Source of the DNA: Verrucomicrobiota bacterium
Lineage (GTDB): Bacteria; Verrucomicrobiota; Verrucomicrobiia; Opitutales; Opitutaceae
Assembly: GCA_023426435.1 (NCBI GenBank)
Contig: JAFAAS010000116.1
Location: 20,831 to 84,830 of the forward strand
Length of the DNA: 64,000 nucleotides
Direction: 5' to 3'
A program made the translations under genes and the position numbers. Of this stretch, positions 45,858-55,382 are shown in pieces. Numbering within the stretch: position 1 is the stretch's first letter; each line of letters opens with the position of its first letter. The notes under the pieces were generated by a model that was not told the DNA's origin, did not search any database, and worked only from the letters and a program-made list of their open reading frames with translations.

Positions 45858-46505
45858 ATGAAACGTCTCGTCATCGTCGAAGATCAGACCGCGATCCGTG
45901 AGATGCTCGTCGAGATCCTTCGGCTCGACGCCAACTATCAATTGGTCGGCGAAAGCGGCGACGGCCAAAGCGCGCTCGCGCTCTGCCTCGACGTCAAGCC
46001 CGACTTGCTCGTCCTCGATGCGAAGCTGCCGGGGTTGAACGGCGTCGACCTCCTGCGTCGCATCAGCAAAAAGCTCCCGGACATGCGCGTGCTGGTGTTC
46101 TCCGGACACGAGAATCCCGTGCTGATTCGCGAAATGCTCGAATCCGGCGCGCACGGCTTCGTCGAAAAAACCGCCGGGCTGTTCGAATTCAAAAAGGGCC
46201 TCGAAACCGTCGCCAACGGCGGCACCTACTTCGGTCCCGCTGTCGCCGCTTTGTTGCGCAATGTCGTTGCCAATCCTTCCGCGAGCAACACGTCCGACTT
46301 CCTCACCGACCGCGAACGCGAAATCCTCCAACTCGTCGCCGAAAGCCACAGCACGAAGGAAATCGCCGCCAAGCTCGGCATCAGCATCAAGACAGTCGAC
46401 AACCATCGCACGAATCTGATGCGCAAGCTCAATCTCCACGACGTCGCCAGCCTCACCCGCTACGCGCTGGAAGTCGGCCTGATTGAGCCCAAGAAATCGC
46501 TGTAA
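45858..46505 (+). CDS. NarL/FixJ-type response regulator
   Basis: A 215-residue two-component regulator. The receiver domain (1-120) has Asp9 in 'VIVEDQ' and the phosphoacceptor Asp54 in 'LLVLDAKLPG'. The LuxR-type helix-turn-helix (about 148-210: 'LTDREREILQLVAESHSTKEIAAKLGISIKTVDNHRTNLMRKL') binds DNA. There is no sensor kinase beside it, so its signal is unknown. It follows the tRNA by 48 bases. Confidence 0.93.
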   Translation: MKRLVIVEDQTAIREMLVEILRLDANYQLVGESGDGQSALALCLDVKPDLLVLDAKLPGLNGVDLLRRISKKLPDMRVLVFSGHENPVLIREMLESGAHGFVEKTAGLFEFKKGLETVANGGTYFGPAVAALLRNVVANPSASNTSDFLTDREREILQLVAESHSTKEIAAKLGISIKTVDNHRTNLMRKLNLHDVASLTRYALEVGLIEPKKSL

Positions 46506-46564
46506 AAGCCTTGCCGCTCCAGAGGCTTTGCCCAATTAGTCCCGCCCGGACTACCCGCTCTTCC

Positions 46565-47122
46565 ATGAACATTGCCTCGAAGAAGTTTTTCCTCCTGCTC
46601 GCCAGCGCCGCTTTCCTCCTCGCGGGCTGCACTAAGAAACCGAAACGTCCCGACCCCAGCGCCACCGTGCTCGGTCAGCAGCCGGGCGGCAGCAGCCAGC
46701 TCATGACCCAGGACATCGGCCTCACCGCCGATCCGTTGAGCGGGCTCGAGTCGCGCGGTCCCGGCGTCATCGAAGACGAGAACACCATTCGCGGCCTGCT
46801 CCAGCCGGTTTACTTCGACTTCGATCAATCCGCCATCAAGCCCAGCGAGCGTCCGAAGCTCCAGGAAGCGGCCCGTTACCTTTCCGAAAACCCGCAGCAC
46901 CGCATTCTCCTCGAGGGGCATGCCGACTGGCGCGGCACCGCCGAATACAACCTCGGCCTCGGCGATCGTCGCGCGTCCTCCGCGCAGCGTTACCTCGCGA
47001 CGCTCACCTCCGCCGACAAAATCGAAACCGTTTCCAAGGGCAGCCTCGAAGCCACGCAGAACGGCGACGACGCCACGATGGCTCGCGACCGCCGCGTCGA
47101 GATTGTCATTCTGAAAAACTAA
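46565..47122 (+). CDS. pal: Peptidoglycan-associated lipoprotein (Pal/OmpA C-terminal family)
   Basis: A 185-residue outer-membrane lipoprotein started at the ATG at 46565, which gives a clean lipoprotein leader ending 'FLLAGC'. A linker (25-75) leads to an OmpA-like peptidoglycan-binding domain (about 80-185: 'PVYFDFDQSAIKPSERPKL', 'LEGHADWRGTAEYNLGLGDRRA', 'RDRRVEIVI'). Pal tethers the outer membrane to the wall as part of Tol-Pal; no tol genes are in the window, so it may be a Pal paralogue. A strong terminator follows. Confidence 0.88.
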   Translation: MNIASKKFFLLLASAAFLLAGCTKKPKRPDPSATVLGQQPGGSSQLMTQDIGLTADPLSGLESRGPGVIEDENTIRGLLQPVYFDFDQSAIKPSERPKLQEAARYLSENPQHRILLEGHADWRGTAEYNLGLGDRRASSAQRYLATLTSADKIETVSKGSLEATQNGDDATMARDRRVEIVILKN

Positions 47123-47155
47123 TTCTCCGCGCCTTGCGCGCGGGACTGGCATTGG

Positions 47156-47183
47156 AGCCCCGGCCGAAACGCCGGGGCTTTTT
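47156..47183 (+). terminator. Intrinsic terminator of pal
   Basis: A perfect 9-bp stem (AGCCCCGGC, 47156-47164 with 47171-47179), a 6-base loop CGAAAC and a five-T run (47179-47183), 34 bases after the stop. Confidence 0.92.
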
Positions 47184-47306
47184 CATGTCGTCCTTCTGCC
47201 TTTCTGACGAAGCAAAGCGCAGCCGAAGCGGGTTCGGCACCTGAGGAATGCACCGTCTCGTCTCGCCGCGACCGCTGCGTCAGCGCCCTCCCCTCGCCCG
47301 TCCCGC

Positions 47307-48680
47307 CTAGCCTTTCGCCAATTCCGCCAACACGCGCTTCGTCGTCGCCGTGCCGCGCTTCATGATGTCGAGGTTGAAGCTCTCGTTCGGCGCATGAAGA
47401 TTGTCCTCCAGCAAAAACAGCCCGAACAGGATCGAGTCCAGCCCCGTCACGCGCTTGATGTCCGCGATAATCGGCACGCTGCCGCCTTCGCGCAAATACA
47501 ACGGCGGACTGCCCCAAACCTCCGCGACCGCCTTTTCTGTGGCGCGAAACGCCTCCGCCAACACCGGCGATTGATCTTTCGGCGTGTTCGATTTTCCCGG
47601 CGGCACGACGACGTAGGGATCGCCTTTGTGCTGATCCACAAACTCGACCTTCACCCCGCTCGGCGTCCGCGCCCGAATCGCCTCGATCACGAGCCGCTTG
47701 ATCGTGTCCGGCTTCTGGTTCGGCACCAACCGGCAGCTGATCTTCGCGAACGCCTTGCTCGGAATCACCGTCTTCGTGCCCTCGCCCTGATACCCGCCTC
47801 CGATGCCGTTGATCTCGAGCGTCGGTTGAAACCGCAGCGACTCGAACGGCGAAAATCCCGGCGGCGTATAAAACGTATCGATGCCGAGAAATTCCTTATA
47901 CGCCTTCTCGTCCGCTCCGAGTTTCTTCAACTCCTCGCGCTCCCACGGGTGCACGTCCAACACGTCGTCGTAAAACCCCGGCACGTTCACCTTCCCGTCC
48001 GGCGTGTGCAGCGTCGCCAGGATCTCCGCGAGCGCTTGTATCGGATTTCTAAGGACGCCGCCATGCAGCCCCGAATGCAGGTCGCCTTTGGCTCCCGTCA
48101 CGTGCACGTCGAACAGCGTCAACCCGCGCAGCCCCGTCGTGATCACCACGCGATCCGCCGACGGCAAAACGGTGTCCGACAAATAAACGAAATCCGCCTC
48201 TTTGAGTCGGTCCTGATGCGACTCGAGAAACTCCGGAAAGCTCGGACTTCCCATCTCCTCCTCGCCTTCGATCAAGAACGTGATCCGCAAGGGCAAATCC
48301 GGCTGCTCCTCCAGCAACGACGCCACCGCCGCGATGTTCGCCATCAGCGGTCCCTTGTTGTCCGCCGCACCGCGGCCGTAGATGCGATTGCCCACGATCG
48401 TCGGCTCGAACGCCGGCGTTTTCCACAAATTCAACGGATCCGCCGGCTGCACATCGTAGTGCCCGTAGATCACCACGTGCGGCCAATCCGGATTCTCGCC
48501 GCGCTGCGCGAACACGATCGGATGCAGCTTCGTCTTCACCACCTCGACCTTGAAGCCCATCGACGTCAGCAGCTCCGACACGAATCGCTGCGCGCCTTGC
48601 ATGCCTTCCTTGAATTTCGAGTCGGCTGAGACGCTCGGGTGACGAATGAACTCCTTCAGCTTTTCAACAGGATCGAACAT
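47307..48680 (-). CDS. M20-family zinc dipeptidase
   Basis: A 457-residue cytoplasmic metallopeptidase. Ligands and catalytic residues of the family are present: His74 and Asp76 in 'YGHYDVQP', Asp107 in 'RGAADNKGP', Glu140-Glu141 in 'IEGEEEMGS' and His429 in 'NLHAPNES'. The lid/dimerisation domain is inserted at about 190-335. Members hydrolyse dipeptides or N-acyl amino acids; the substrate is not clear. It lies 57 bases after the M48 gene. Confidence 0.93.
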   Translation of the reverse strand: MFDPVEKLKEFIRHPSVSADSKFKEGMQGAQRFVSELLTSMGFKVEVVKTKLHPIVFAQRGENPDWPHVVIYGHYDVQPADPLNLWKTPAFEPTIVGNRIYGRGAADNKGPLMANIAAVASLLEEQPDLPLRITFLIEGEEEMGSPSFPEFLESHQDRLKEADFVYLSDTVLPSADRVVITTGLRGLTLFDVHVTGAKGDLHSGLHGGVLRNPIQALAEILATLHTPDGKVNVPGFYDDVLDVHPWEREELKKLGADEKAYKEFLGIDTFYTPPGFSPFESLRFQPTLEINGIGGGYQGEGTKTVIPSKAFAKISCRLVPNQKPDTIKRLVIEAIRARTPSGVKVEFVDQHKGDPYVVVPPGKSNTPKDQSPVLAEAFRATEKAVAEVWGSPPLYLREGGSVPIIADIKRVTGLDSILFGLFLLEDNLHAPNESFNLDIMKRGTATTKRVLAELAKG

Positions 48681-48737
48681 GCCGCCAACCTGCGCAGGTC
48701 GCCCGCATCCGCCAACCGCAAAACTTCACCCGCCCGC

Positions 48738-49517
48738 TCAATACTTCCCGCGATTCGCCTCGTAAATCGGCATCACTTCCGGAATCTGCGCCTCCAGATT
48801 CGCGATGCGGCGGTCGTCCGAGGGATGCGTCGACAACAACTCCGGCATTTTTCCGCCTCCGCTTTTCTGCGCCATCTTTCGCCAGAAGGTCACCGACGCG
48901 CGCGGGTCGTAGCCCGCGTAAGCCGAGAACCGCAACCCGATGTAATCCGCCTCGCTTTCGTGCGAACGCGAATACGCCAGCGTGCCCCCGGCCGCGCCGA
49001 CACCATACGCCGCCAAAATCAAATCGCGATGCTGGCTGTTGCGCGTCAGCAGATCCGTGGCCAGCGCGCCCACCGTCGCACCAACCATCGCCGTCGCCCG
49101 TTGCGCGCTGTGCCGGCTCGTGACGTGCGCGATCTCGTGCCCCATCACAAACGCGAGCTCATCGTCCGATGCCGCGAGATTCAACAGCCCGGTGTAAACG
49201 CCCACTTTTCCGCCCGGCAGCGCAAACGCATTCACCGTATCCGGCGCGTCGAACACCACGAACTCCCATTGCGCGTCCGGCATGCGATCGCCCACCGCCT
49301 GCGCGATGCGTTGTCCGATTCTCTGCACGCGCGCGTTCGCCGCCGGATCGGTCGACACTTTCTCCTGCGCGCGGATCTCCGCGAACGCCTGCGTGCCCAT
49401 CTGCACATCGTCGAAGATCGGCAGAATCACCGCCTGCCGGCCCGTCTCCGGCACCGTGTAACATCCCGCCAGCCACAAGATCGGTCCCGCGAGCAACGCG
49501 CGCATCATTCGTTTCAT
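48738..49517 (-). CDS. M48-family metallopeptidase, lipoprotein
   Basis: A 259-residue protein with a lipoprotein leader ending 'LWLAGC' (Cys19). The zinc motif 'HEIAH' (127-131) and the third ligand Glu187 in 'ESEAD' match M48 proteases such as LoiP and BepA, which handle misassembled outer-membrane proteins. It is upstream of the M20 gene and 68 bases after purH on the same strand. A role in envelope quality control is inferred from family. Confidence 0.92.
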   Translation of the reverse strand: MKRMMRALLAGPILWLAGCYTVPETGRQAVILPIFDDVQMGTQAFAEIRAQEKVSTDPAANARVQRIGQRIAQAVGDRMPDAQWEFVVFDAPDTVNAFALPGGKVGVYTGLLNLAASDDELAFVMGHEIAHVTSRHSAQRATAMVGATVGALATDLLTRNSQHRDLILAAYGVGAAGGTLAYSRSHESEADYIGLRFSAYAGYDPRASVTFWRKMAQKSGGGKMPELLSTHPSDDRRIANLEAQIPEVMPIYEANRGKY

Positions 49518-49585
49518 GCGCGCATTCCTACTCAGCTCGCCGGGACCCGCAAGCCGCGAACGGGTCGGGACATCCCTGAGTCCGA

Positions 49586-51145
49586 TCAGTGCTTAAAATG
49601 CCGCACGCCTGTAAACACCATGGCCATTCCTCGTGCGTCGGCCGCCGCGATCACTTCCGCGTCCCGCACCGAACCGCCCGGTTGGATCGCCGCCGTCGCG
49701 CCCGCATCCGCCGCCGCGATCAATCCATCGGCAAAAGGAAACAGCGCTTCGCTCGCCACCACGCTGCCTTTCAACTCGAGCTTCGCTTCGCCCGCTTTCC
49801 AAACCGCGATGCGCGAACTGTCCACCCGCGCCATTTGTCCCGCGCCGACCCCCAGCGTCTGCTCGCCGCGGCAATACACGATCGCGTTGGATTTCACATG
49901 CTTCGCGACTTTCCAGCCGAACATCATCCCCGCCCATTCTTCCGCGGTCGGCTCGCGCTTCGTCACGACCTTGAATTCGCGCACGTTTCCGAGCGTGCGG
50001 TCGCGATCCTGCACAAGCACGCCGCCGACGACCGAGCGCACTTCGCGCAACGCATCCGCGCCGATCCCGCCTTTCGCGATCATCAAGCGCAGGTTCTTCT
50101 TCTTCGAAAAGATCGCCAGCGCCTCCTCGCTGAATCGCGGCGCGATGATCACTTCCGTGAAAATTTCCGCGATCGTCGTCGCCAGTTCGCCGCCGAGCGT
50201 CTGGTTCACGATGATGATGCCGCCAAAGGGCGCCTGCCGATCCGTCGCGAATGCCTTCTCCCACGCCTCTTCCAACGTATCCGCACTGGCCGCACCGCAG
50301 GGATTCGTGTGCTTCAAAATCGCCACCGTCGGCCGCTCGAATTCGCCAATCAGATACGTGGCCGACGTGATATCCAAAATGTTGTTATAACTGAGCTCCT
50401 TCCCCTGCAGCTGCTCGAAGTGCTCGTGAAACGTCCCATACAGCGCCGCTTGCTGATGCGGATTTTCCCCATAACGCAGCGCCTGCGCTTTCTTCCAGCT
50501 CATCGTTAGCGTCGCCGGAAACCCGCTCAACGCCTCCATGTCCGGCTCCGTCGCCTGCGCTTCGAGATAGCGCGCAATCGCCGTGTCGTAGCTCCCCGTG
50601 CGCTGAAACACCTTCAACGCCAGTTTCCGCCGCAACTCCTTCAACTTCTCCGGCGCGCTGGCTTCGTTCGCGAAGGCCTGCAACACCGCCTCGTAATCCG
50701 ACGGATCGCACACGACGGTCACACTTTCATGATTCTTCGCCGCGCTGCGCAGCATCGAGGGCCCGCCGATGTCGATGTTCTCGATCGCTTCCTCGAAACT
50801 CACGTTGGGCTTCGCGACCGTTTCCTCGAAGGGATAAAGGTTCACGACCACGAGATCGATCAACGCGATCTCGTTCCGCGCCGCCTGCGCGAGATGCTCT
50901 TCCTTGTCCCGTCGGCACAACAACCCGCCATGGATCTTCGGATGCAAGGTCTTCACGCGTCCTTCCATGATCTCCGGGAAACCCGTGTGCTGGCTCACCT
51001 CCGTCACCGGCAGGCCTTTTTCCGCCAGCAATTTCGCGGTGCCGCCCGTCGAGAGGAGCGTGTAACCATGCTGCTGCACGAGCGCCGTGGCGAAGTCCAC
51101 GAGTCCCCGTTTGTCGCTGACCGAAAGGAGCGCGAGTTTGGCCAT
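49586..51145 (-). CDS. purH: Bifunctional AICAR transformylase/IMP cyclohydrolase
   Basis: A 519-residue enzyme for the last two steps of IMP synthesis. I use the ATG at 51145 ('MAKLALLSVSDKRGL'), where the family begins; the 40 residues upstream are not typical. The IMP cyclohydrolase domain (1-195: 'STGGTAKLL', 'EIMEGRVKTLHPKIHGGLL') precedes the transformylase domain (from about 200: 'YGENPHQQA', 'AILKHTNPCGAA'). Confidence 0.97.
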   Translation of the reverse strand: MAKLALLSVSDKRGLVDFATALVQQHGYTLLSTGGTAKLLAEKGLPVTEVSQHTGFPEIMEGRVKTLHPKIHGGLLCRRDKEEHLAQAARNEIALIDLVVVNLYPFEETVAKPNVSFEEAIENIDIGGPSMLRSAAKNHESVTVVCDPSDYEAVLQAFANEASAPEKLKELRRKLALKVFQRTGSYDTAIARYLEAQATEPDMEALSGFPATLTMSWKKAQALRYGENPHQQAALYGTFHEHFEQLQGKELSYNNILDITSATYLIGEFERPTVAILKHTNPCGAASADTLEEAWEKAFATDRQAPFGGIIIVNQTLGGELATTIAEIFTEVIIAPRFSEEALAIFSKKKNLRLMIAKGGIGADALREVRSVVGGVLVQDRDRTLGNVREFKVVTKREPTAEEWAGMMFGWKVAKHVKSNAIVYCRGEQTLGVGAGQMARVDSSRIAVWKAGEAKLELKGSVVASEALFPFADGLIAAADAGATAAIQPGGSVRDAEVIAAADARGMAMVFTGVRHFKH

Positions 51146-51276
51146 AGGCCGCGAGTTTCTGCGTCCTGCCTTTGCGCGCATCAAGCCGATAACCGCGCTT
51201 TTTCCATTACCCGCGCGGGCCATCGTCTCGCTTTTTCGCCACTTGCCTGCCGCCGAATCCCTCATCTGTTAGCCGC

Positions 51277-51663
51277 GTGTCACTCGCCTCCAGCGAAGTT
51301 CCCGGACTCACCGCCCGCCTCGATAAACTCGCCTACCATCACGGCGGGCCATCGCTGCCTGCGGACAAACCTCACGCTTTCGTCTATTTCATCACGATCC
51401 AAAATGCCTCCGATCGCGTCGTCACGTTGCTCGGCCGCAAATGGGTCGTCGTTCATGCCGACGGCAGCCAGCTCGTCGTCGAGGGCGACAAGATCGTCGG
51501 CGAAACCCCGCGGCTCTCCCCCGGCGAACAATTTTCCTACAACAGCTATCACGTCACCGGCACCGACGCCACGGCCTACGGGTGCTTCCATGGCGTCGAC
51601 GAAACCGGGCAGAAGGTCCATGTGCGGCTCGCGCCGTTCGAGATGCACATTCCCCGCGATTGA
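51277..51663 (+). CDS. apaG: ApaG-domain protein
   Basis: A 128-residue protein with a GTG start at 51277. It matches the ApaG beta-sandwich: 'FVYFITIQNASDRVVTLLGRKWVV', 'GETPRLSPGEQFSYNSYHVTGT' and 'FEMHIP' at the end. Its role is not established; the family has been linked to divalent-cation effects and polyubiquitin-like binding folds. It lies 48 bases before the beta-CASP gene, and is divergent from purH. Confidence 0.93.
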   Translation: MSLASSEVPGLTARLDKLAYHHGGPSLPADKPHAFVYFITIQNASDRVVTLLGRKWVVVHADGSQLVVEGDKIVGETPRLSPGEQFSYNSYHVTGTDATAYGCFHGVDETGQKVHVRLAPFEMHIPRD

Positions 51664-51711
51664 AAATCGTCTCGTTCTCGCCCGCATTCTCGTTCTCTGT
51701 CTGCGCGATTC

Positions 51712-53070
51712 ATGAAGCTCATTGACCTGAATCGCGACGGCGGCATCGGCGCGAATTCCCTTTTTGTCCAGATCGGCGATCTCCGCATCCTCGTCGATTG
51801 CGGACTCCATCCGAAAAAAGTCGGCCGCGCCGCCACGCCTGATTTTACCCCGCTCCGCGGCGTCGAACTCGACCTGATCATCATCACGCATTGCCACCTC
51901 GATCACATCGGCAGCCTGCCCGTGGCCATGCGCGAGCATCCGAATACGCCTGTCGTCATGACCCAGGGCAGCCGCATGCTGATCGAGCGCATGCTCCACA
52001 ATTCCGCCAACGTCATGCTGCGTCAGCGCGAGGAAAACAACATCCCCGACTATCCGCTGTTCACGCACGAAGACATCGATCGCTGCGCGCCCCGCCTGAC
52101 CGGCCTTCCCGTCGGCCACGTCAAACGTTTCCGCGGCGCGCGCGACGAAATCGAGATCACGTTCCACCACGCCGGCCACGTCGCCGGCGCCGCCGGCGTC
52201 GAAATCCGCCACAAGCACCGCTCGATCTTTTTCACCGGCGACGTCCTTTTCGAAAACCAGCGCACGCTCACCGGCGCGAAATTTCCCGCCGGCCATTTCG
52301 ACACGCTCATCCTCGAAACCACGCGCGGCACCACCGAACGCCCCGCCGGCAAGGAGCGCGTCCATGAGGTCGCACGCCTCATCGACACGATCAACACCAC
52401 CATCCAGCGCGGCGGTTCGTTTCTCATGCCGGTCTTCGCCCTCGGCCGCATGCAGGAAATCCTCGCGATCGTCCACGATGCCCGGAAGTTCGGCCGCCTC
52501 GTCGACTGCCCGATTTATGCCTCCGGTCTCGGCATGGACCTCGCCGACTACTTCGACGAAATCAGCCGCAAGACCCACTCGCTTCAATTCAATCGAAGCA
52601 TCATCAAGGATCTCCGCATCAAACCGACTCCGCGCAAGCTCGTCCCCGGCGAAGATCCCCAGCAAAACGCCCTCTACATCGTCAGCTCCGGCATGATGGT
52701 CGAACGCACTCCCAGCTACGCCCTCGCTTCCGGGCTACTCGGTCACGCGCGCAACACCATCGGGTTCGTCGGGTATTGCGATCCGGATACGCCAGGCGGC
52801 CAGTTGCTCGCGACGCGGCCCGGCGACGACTTCCTTTTCGCCGACGCCCACGTGAAAGCGAAGGTGAAGGCCCACATCGAGCGTTTCGAGCTCAGCGGCC
52901 ACGCCGATCGCGAGGAGTTGCTCGAGTTCGCCGTTCAGACCGAAGCGCGCAGCATCGTGCTCACGCACGGCGATCCTGCCGCTCGCGACTGGTTCGCCGC
53001 ATCGCTCTCCGAGCAGCTTCCGTCGGCGAACGTCATCGATCCCGTCCCGCTCCAGACCTACCAGGTCTGA
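51712..53070 (+). CDS. Metallo-beta-lactamase/beta-CASP RNA nuclease
   Basis: A 452-residue protein of the CPSF-73/YSH1 type. Zinc ligands are in 'THCHLDHIG' (His60, His62, Asp64, His65), 'HHAGHVAGAAG' and 'FFTGDV'. The beta-CASP insertion (about 210-370: 'RGGSFLMPVFALGRMQEIL', 'SSGMMV') and the RMMBL end ('ELSGHADREEL', 'VLTHGD') follow. Such proteins cleave or trim RNA; no bacterial member of this exact type is well described here. Confidence 0.93.
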   Translation: MKLIDLNRDGGIGANSLFVQIGDLRILVDCGLHPKKVGRAATPDFTPLRGVELDLIIITHCHLDHIGSLPVAMREHPNTPVVMTQGSRMLIERMLHNSANVMLRQREENNIPDYPLFTHEDIDRCAPRLTGLPVGHVKRFRGARDEIEITFHHAGHVAGAAGVEIRHKHRSIFFTGDVLFENQRTLTGAKFPAGHFDTLILETTRGTTERPAGKERVHEVARLIDTINTTIQRGGSFLMPVFALGRMQEILAIVHDARKFGRLVDCPIYASGLGMDLADYFDEISRKTHSLQFNRSIIKDLRIKPTPRKLVPGEDPQQNALYIVSSGMMVERTPSYALASGLLGHARNTIGFVGYCDPDTPGGQLLATRPGDDFLFADAHVKAKVKAHIERFELSGHADREELLEFAVQTEARSIVLTHGDPAARDWFAASLSEQLPSANVIDPVPLQTYQV

Positions 53071-53153
53071 CCGCCCTCGCCCACACGTTTGGCCTCGGGC
53101 AGTCGTTCGGGTTGCCTGCATCCTTCGCGGCAGTCATCCTGTCGCGTTGTCGT

Positions 53154-55358
53154 ATGATCTCGTCATCTCGCTCTGGCTCTCACCCGTGGAAATTCTTCCG
53201 CTCCGGCGGACTCGATCAGGTCTTGTTGGAAACCGGCGAGGACCTGCGAGCCCTGCCCGAGCTCGATCAAAAGCTGTGGGTTGCCCTCAGCTGCCCCGTC
53301 AAGGGCATCGATCTCGATGAAAAAACGCTGCAGTTGATCGACACCGACCGCGACGGTCGCATCCGCGCGCCCGAGCTTCTCGCCGCGGTAAATTGGGCCA
53401 TCGCCCGCCTGAAGAACCCCGGCGCTCTCCTTCGTCAGGACGTGCTCGCGATCGATTCGATCGATCACGCCTCACCCGAGGGCCAGGTCCTCGTCGCCGG
53501 CGCGCGTCGCGTGCTTTCCCGCCTCGATCGCAAAGACGCCACCACCCTCTCCGTCGAAGAGATCGGCGACGTCGCAAAAATTTTCGCCGCCAGCCCGCTC
53601 AACGGCAGCGGCATCATCCCTCCCGAAGCCAGCGAGGATCCTGCCGTCCAGGCGCTCATCAAAGACATCGTCGCATGCACCGGCGGCACCGCCGGACGCA
53701 CCGGTTCGCACGGCGTCACCGCCGCCCAGGTCGACACGTTCTTCGCCGAACTCGCCGCCTATCTCGCTTGGATCGAGCAAAGCAGCAGCAAAGAGGTCGC
53801 CGTGCTCGGCGATGCGACCGACGCCGCCGTGGCCGCCATCCGCGCCGTGCGCGAAAAAATCGACGATTACTTCGCCCGCGCCGCGCTCGCGGCTTTCGAC
53901 GCCCGCGCCGCCGGCGCGCTCAACCGCTCCGAAAACGACTACCAGGCTTTCTCGGCGAAAAATCTGACGACCAACATGGACGAAATCGCCGCGTTCCCTC
54001 TCGCGCGAATCGAGCCCGATCGTCCGCTGCCGCTATTGGAAGGCGTCAACCCCGCCTGGGCCCAGGCGCTCGCCAAACTCCATAGCGCCGCCGTCGCACC
54101 GATTTTTGGTGCCACCAAAACCACGCTCACCGCCGGCGAATGGAAGGATCTCGTCGCTGGTTTTGCCCCGTATGAAACCTGGCTCGGCGCCAAGTCCGGC
54201 GGCATCGTCGAAAAACTCGGCGTGGAACGGCTGCGCACCCTCGCCGCCGGGCCGGAACGCGCCGCGCTCGCCCAACTTCTCGAACGCGACCAGGCGCTCG
54301 CTCCGGAATTCAACGCCGTGCACGACCTCGAGCGGCTCGTGCGCTACCAGCGCGATCTTTCCACGCTCCTGCGCAATTTCGTCAACTTCGCCGACTTCTA
54401 CTCGCCGGACCGCTCCGCCGTCTTCCAGGCCGGCACGCTTTACCTCGACAGCCGCTCCGCCGAGTTGTGCATCCGCGTCGACGGCCCGAACCCGCTCGCC
54501 GCGATGAGCAAGGCGTGCATCGCCTACTGCACGTGCACGCGCGGCGGCGCCACCATGAACATCGCCGCCTGCTTCACTCAGGGCGACAGCGATTACCTTT
54601 TCGTCGGCCGCCGCGGCGTCTTCTACGACCGCAAGGGACAGGACTGGGACGCCGTCATCACTCAGATCGTCGATAATCCCATCAGCCTCCGACAGGCCTT
54701 TTTCTCCCCCTACAAAAAGTTCGTTCGCATGGTCGAGGAACAGGTCGCGAAACGCGCCGCCGCCGCCGAAGCCGAATCGTCCAGCCGCGTCGCCGCCGCC
54801 GCGGAAAACACCGCCAACATCGACAAGGCCGCCAAACCGCCAGCGCCGCAGCCCAAGAAAATCGACGTCGGCACCGTGGCCGCGTTGGGCGTCGCCGTGG
54901 GCGGCATCACCGCCGCGTTCGGCACGATCCTGGGCGCGTTTCTCGGACTCGGCTTCTGGATGCCCGCCGGCATCCTCGGCATCATGCTCGCGATCTCCGG
55001 ACCTTCCATGCTGATCGCCGCAATCAAACTCCGCCAGCGCACCCTCGGTCCGATTCTCGAGGGCAGCGGCTGGGCCGTGAACGGTCGCGTGAAGATCAAT
55101 GTTCCTCTCGGCAGCGCACTCACCGAGCTCCCCAAATTGCCGCCCGGCTCCGAGCGTCTGCTCAACGATCCGTTTGAAGACATCAACGCCCGCCGTCGCC
55201 GCCGCCGCGCGATCGTGCTCCTGATCGTCTTGCTGATCGCCCTCGCCGCCGCGTTGATCCGCTGGCACCGGCAGAGCACCGGACATTATTTCTGGCAACC
55301 CGCGCCCGCCGCGACGACGCCCGCTGCCGAGCCTGCGCCCCCGGAACCCGCCGCCTGA
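53154..55358 (+). CDS. Large membrane protein with EF-hand, unknown function
   Basis: About 734 residues from the ATG at 53154. An EF-hand calcium loop is clear at 63-74: Asp63, Asp65, Asp67 and Glu74 at positions 1, 3, 5 and 12 ('DTDRDGRIRAPE'). The middle region (about 110-540) is helical and of no family I know; a Cys-containing segment 'AMSKACIAYCTCTRGGATM' at about 455-473 is striking. An Ala/Glu-rich helix (about 530-560) is followed by two hydrophobic segments (about 580-625), and a single segment near 686-702 follows a run of six Arg, then a Pro/Ala tail. It is the next gene after the beta-CASP nuclease, separated by 83 bases. Confidence 0.75.
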   Translation: MISSSRSGSHPWKFFRSGGLDQVLLETGEDLRALPELDQKLWVALSCPVKGIDLDEKTLQLIDTDRDGRIRAPELLAAVNWAIARLKNPGALLRQDVLAIDSIDHASPEGQVLVAGARRVLSRLDRKDATTLSVEEIGDVAKIFAASPLNGSGIIPPEASEDPAVQALIKDIVACTGGTAGRTGSHGVTAAQVDTFFAELAAYLAWIEQSSSKEVAVLGDATDAAVAAIRAVREKIDDYFARAALAAFDARAAGALNRSENDYQAFSAKNLTTNMDEIAAFPLARIEPDRPLPLLEGVNPAWAQALAKLHSAAVAPIFGATKTTLTAGEWKDLVAGFAPYETWLGAKSGGIVEKLGVERLRTLAAGPERAALAQLLERDQALAPEFNAVHDLERLVRYQRDLSTLLRNFVNFADFYSPDRSAVFQAGTLYLDSRSAELCIRVDGPNPLAAMSKACIAYCTCTRGGATMNIAACFTQGDSDYLFVGRRGVFYDRKGQDWDAVITQIVDNPISLRQAFFSPYKKFVRMVEEQVAKRAAAAEAESSSRVAAAAENTANIDKAAKPPAPQPKKIDVGTVAALGVAVGGITAAFGTILGAFLGLGFWMPAGILGIMLAISGPSMLIAAIKLRQRTLGPILEGSGWAVNGRVKINVPLGSALTELPKLPPGSERLLNDPFEDINARRRRRRAIVLLIVLLIALAAALIRWHRQSTGHYFWQPAPAATTPAAEPAPPEPAA

Positions 55359-55382
55359 ACCGTCGGCGTCTCCAAGATTCAA

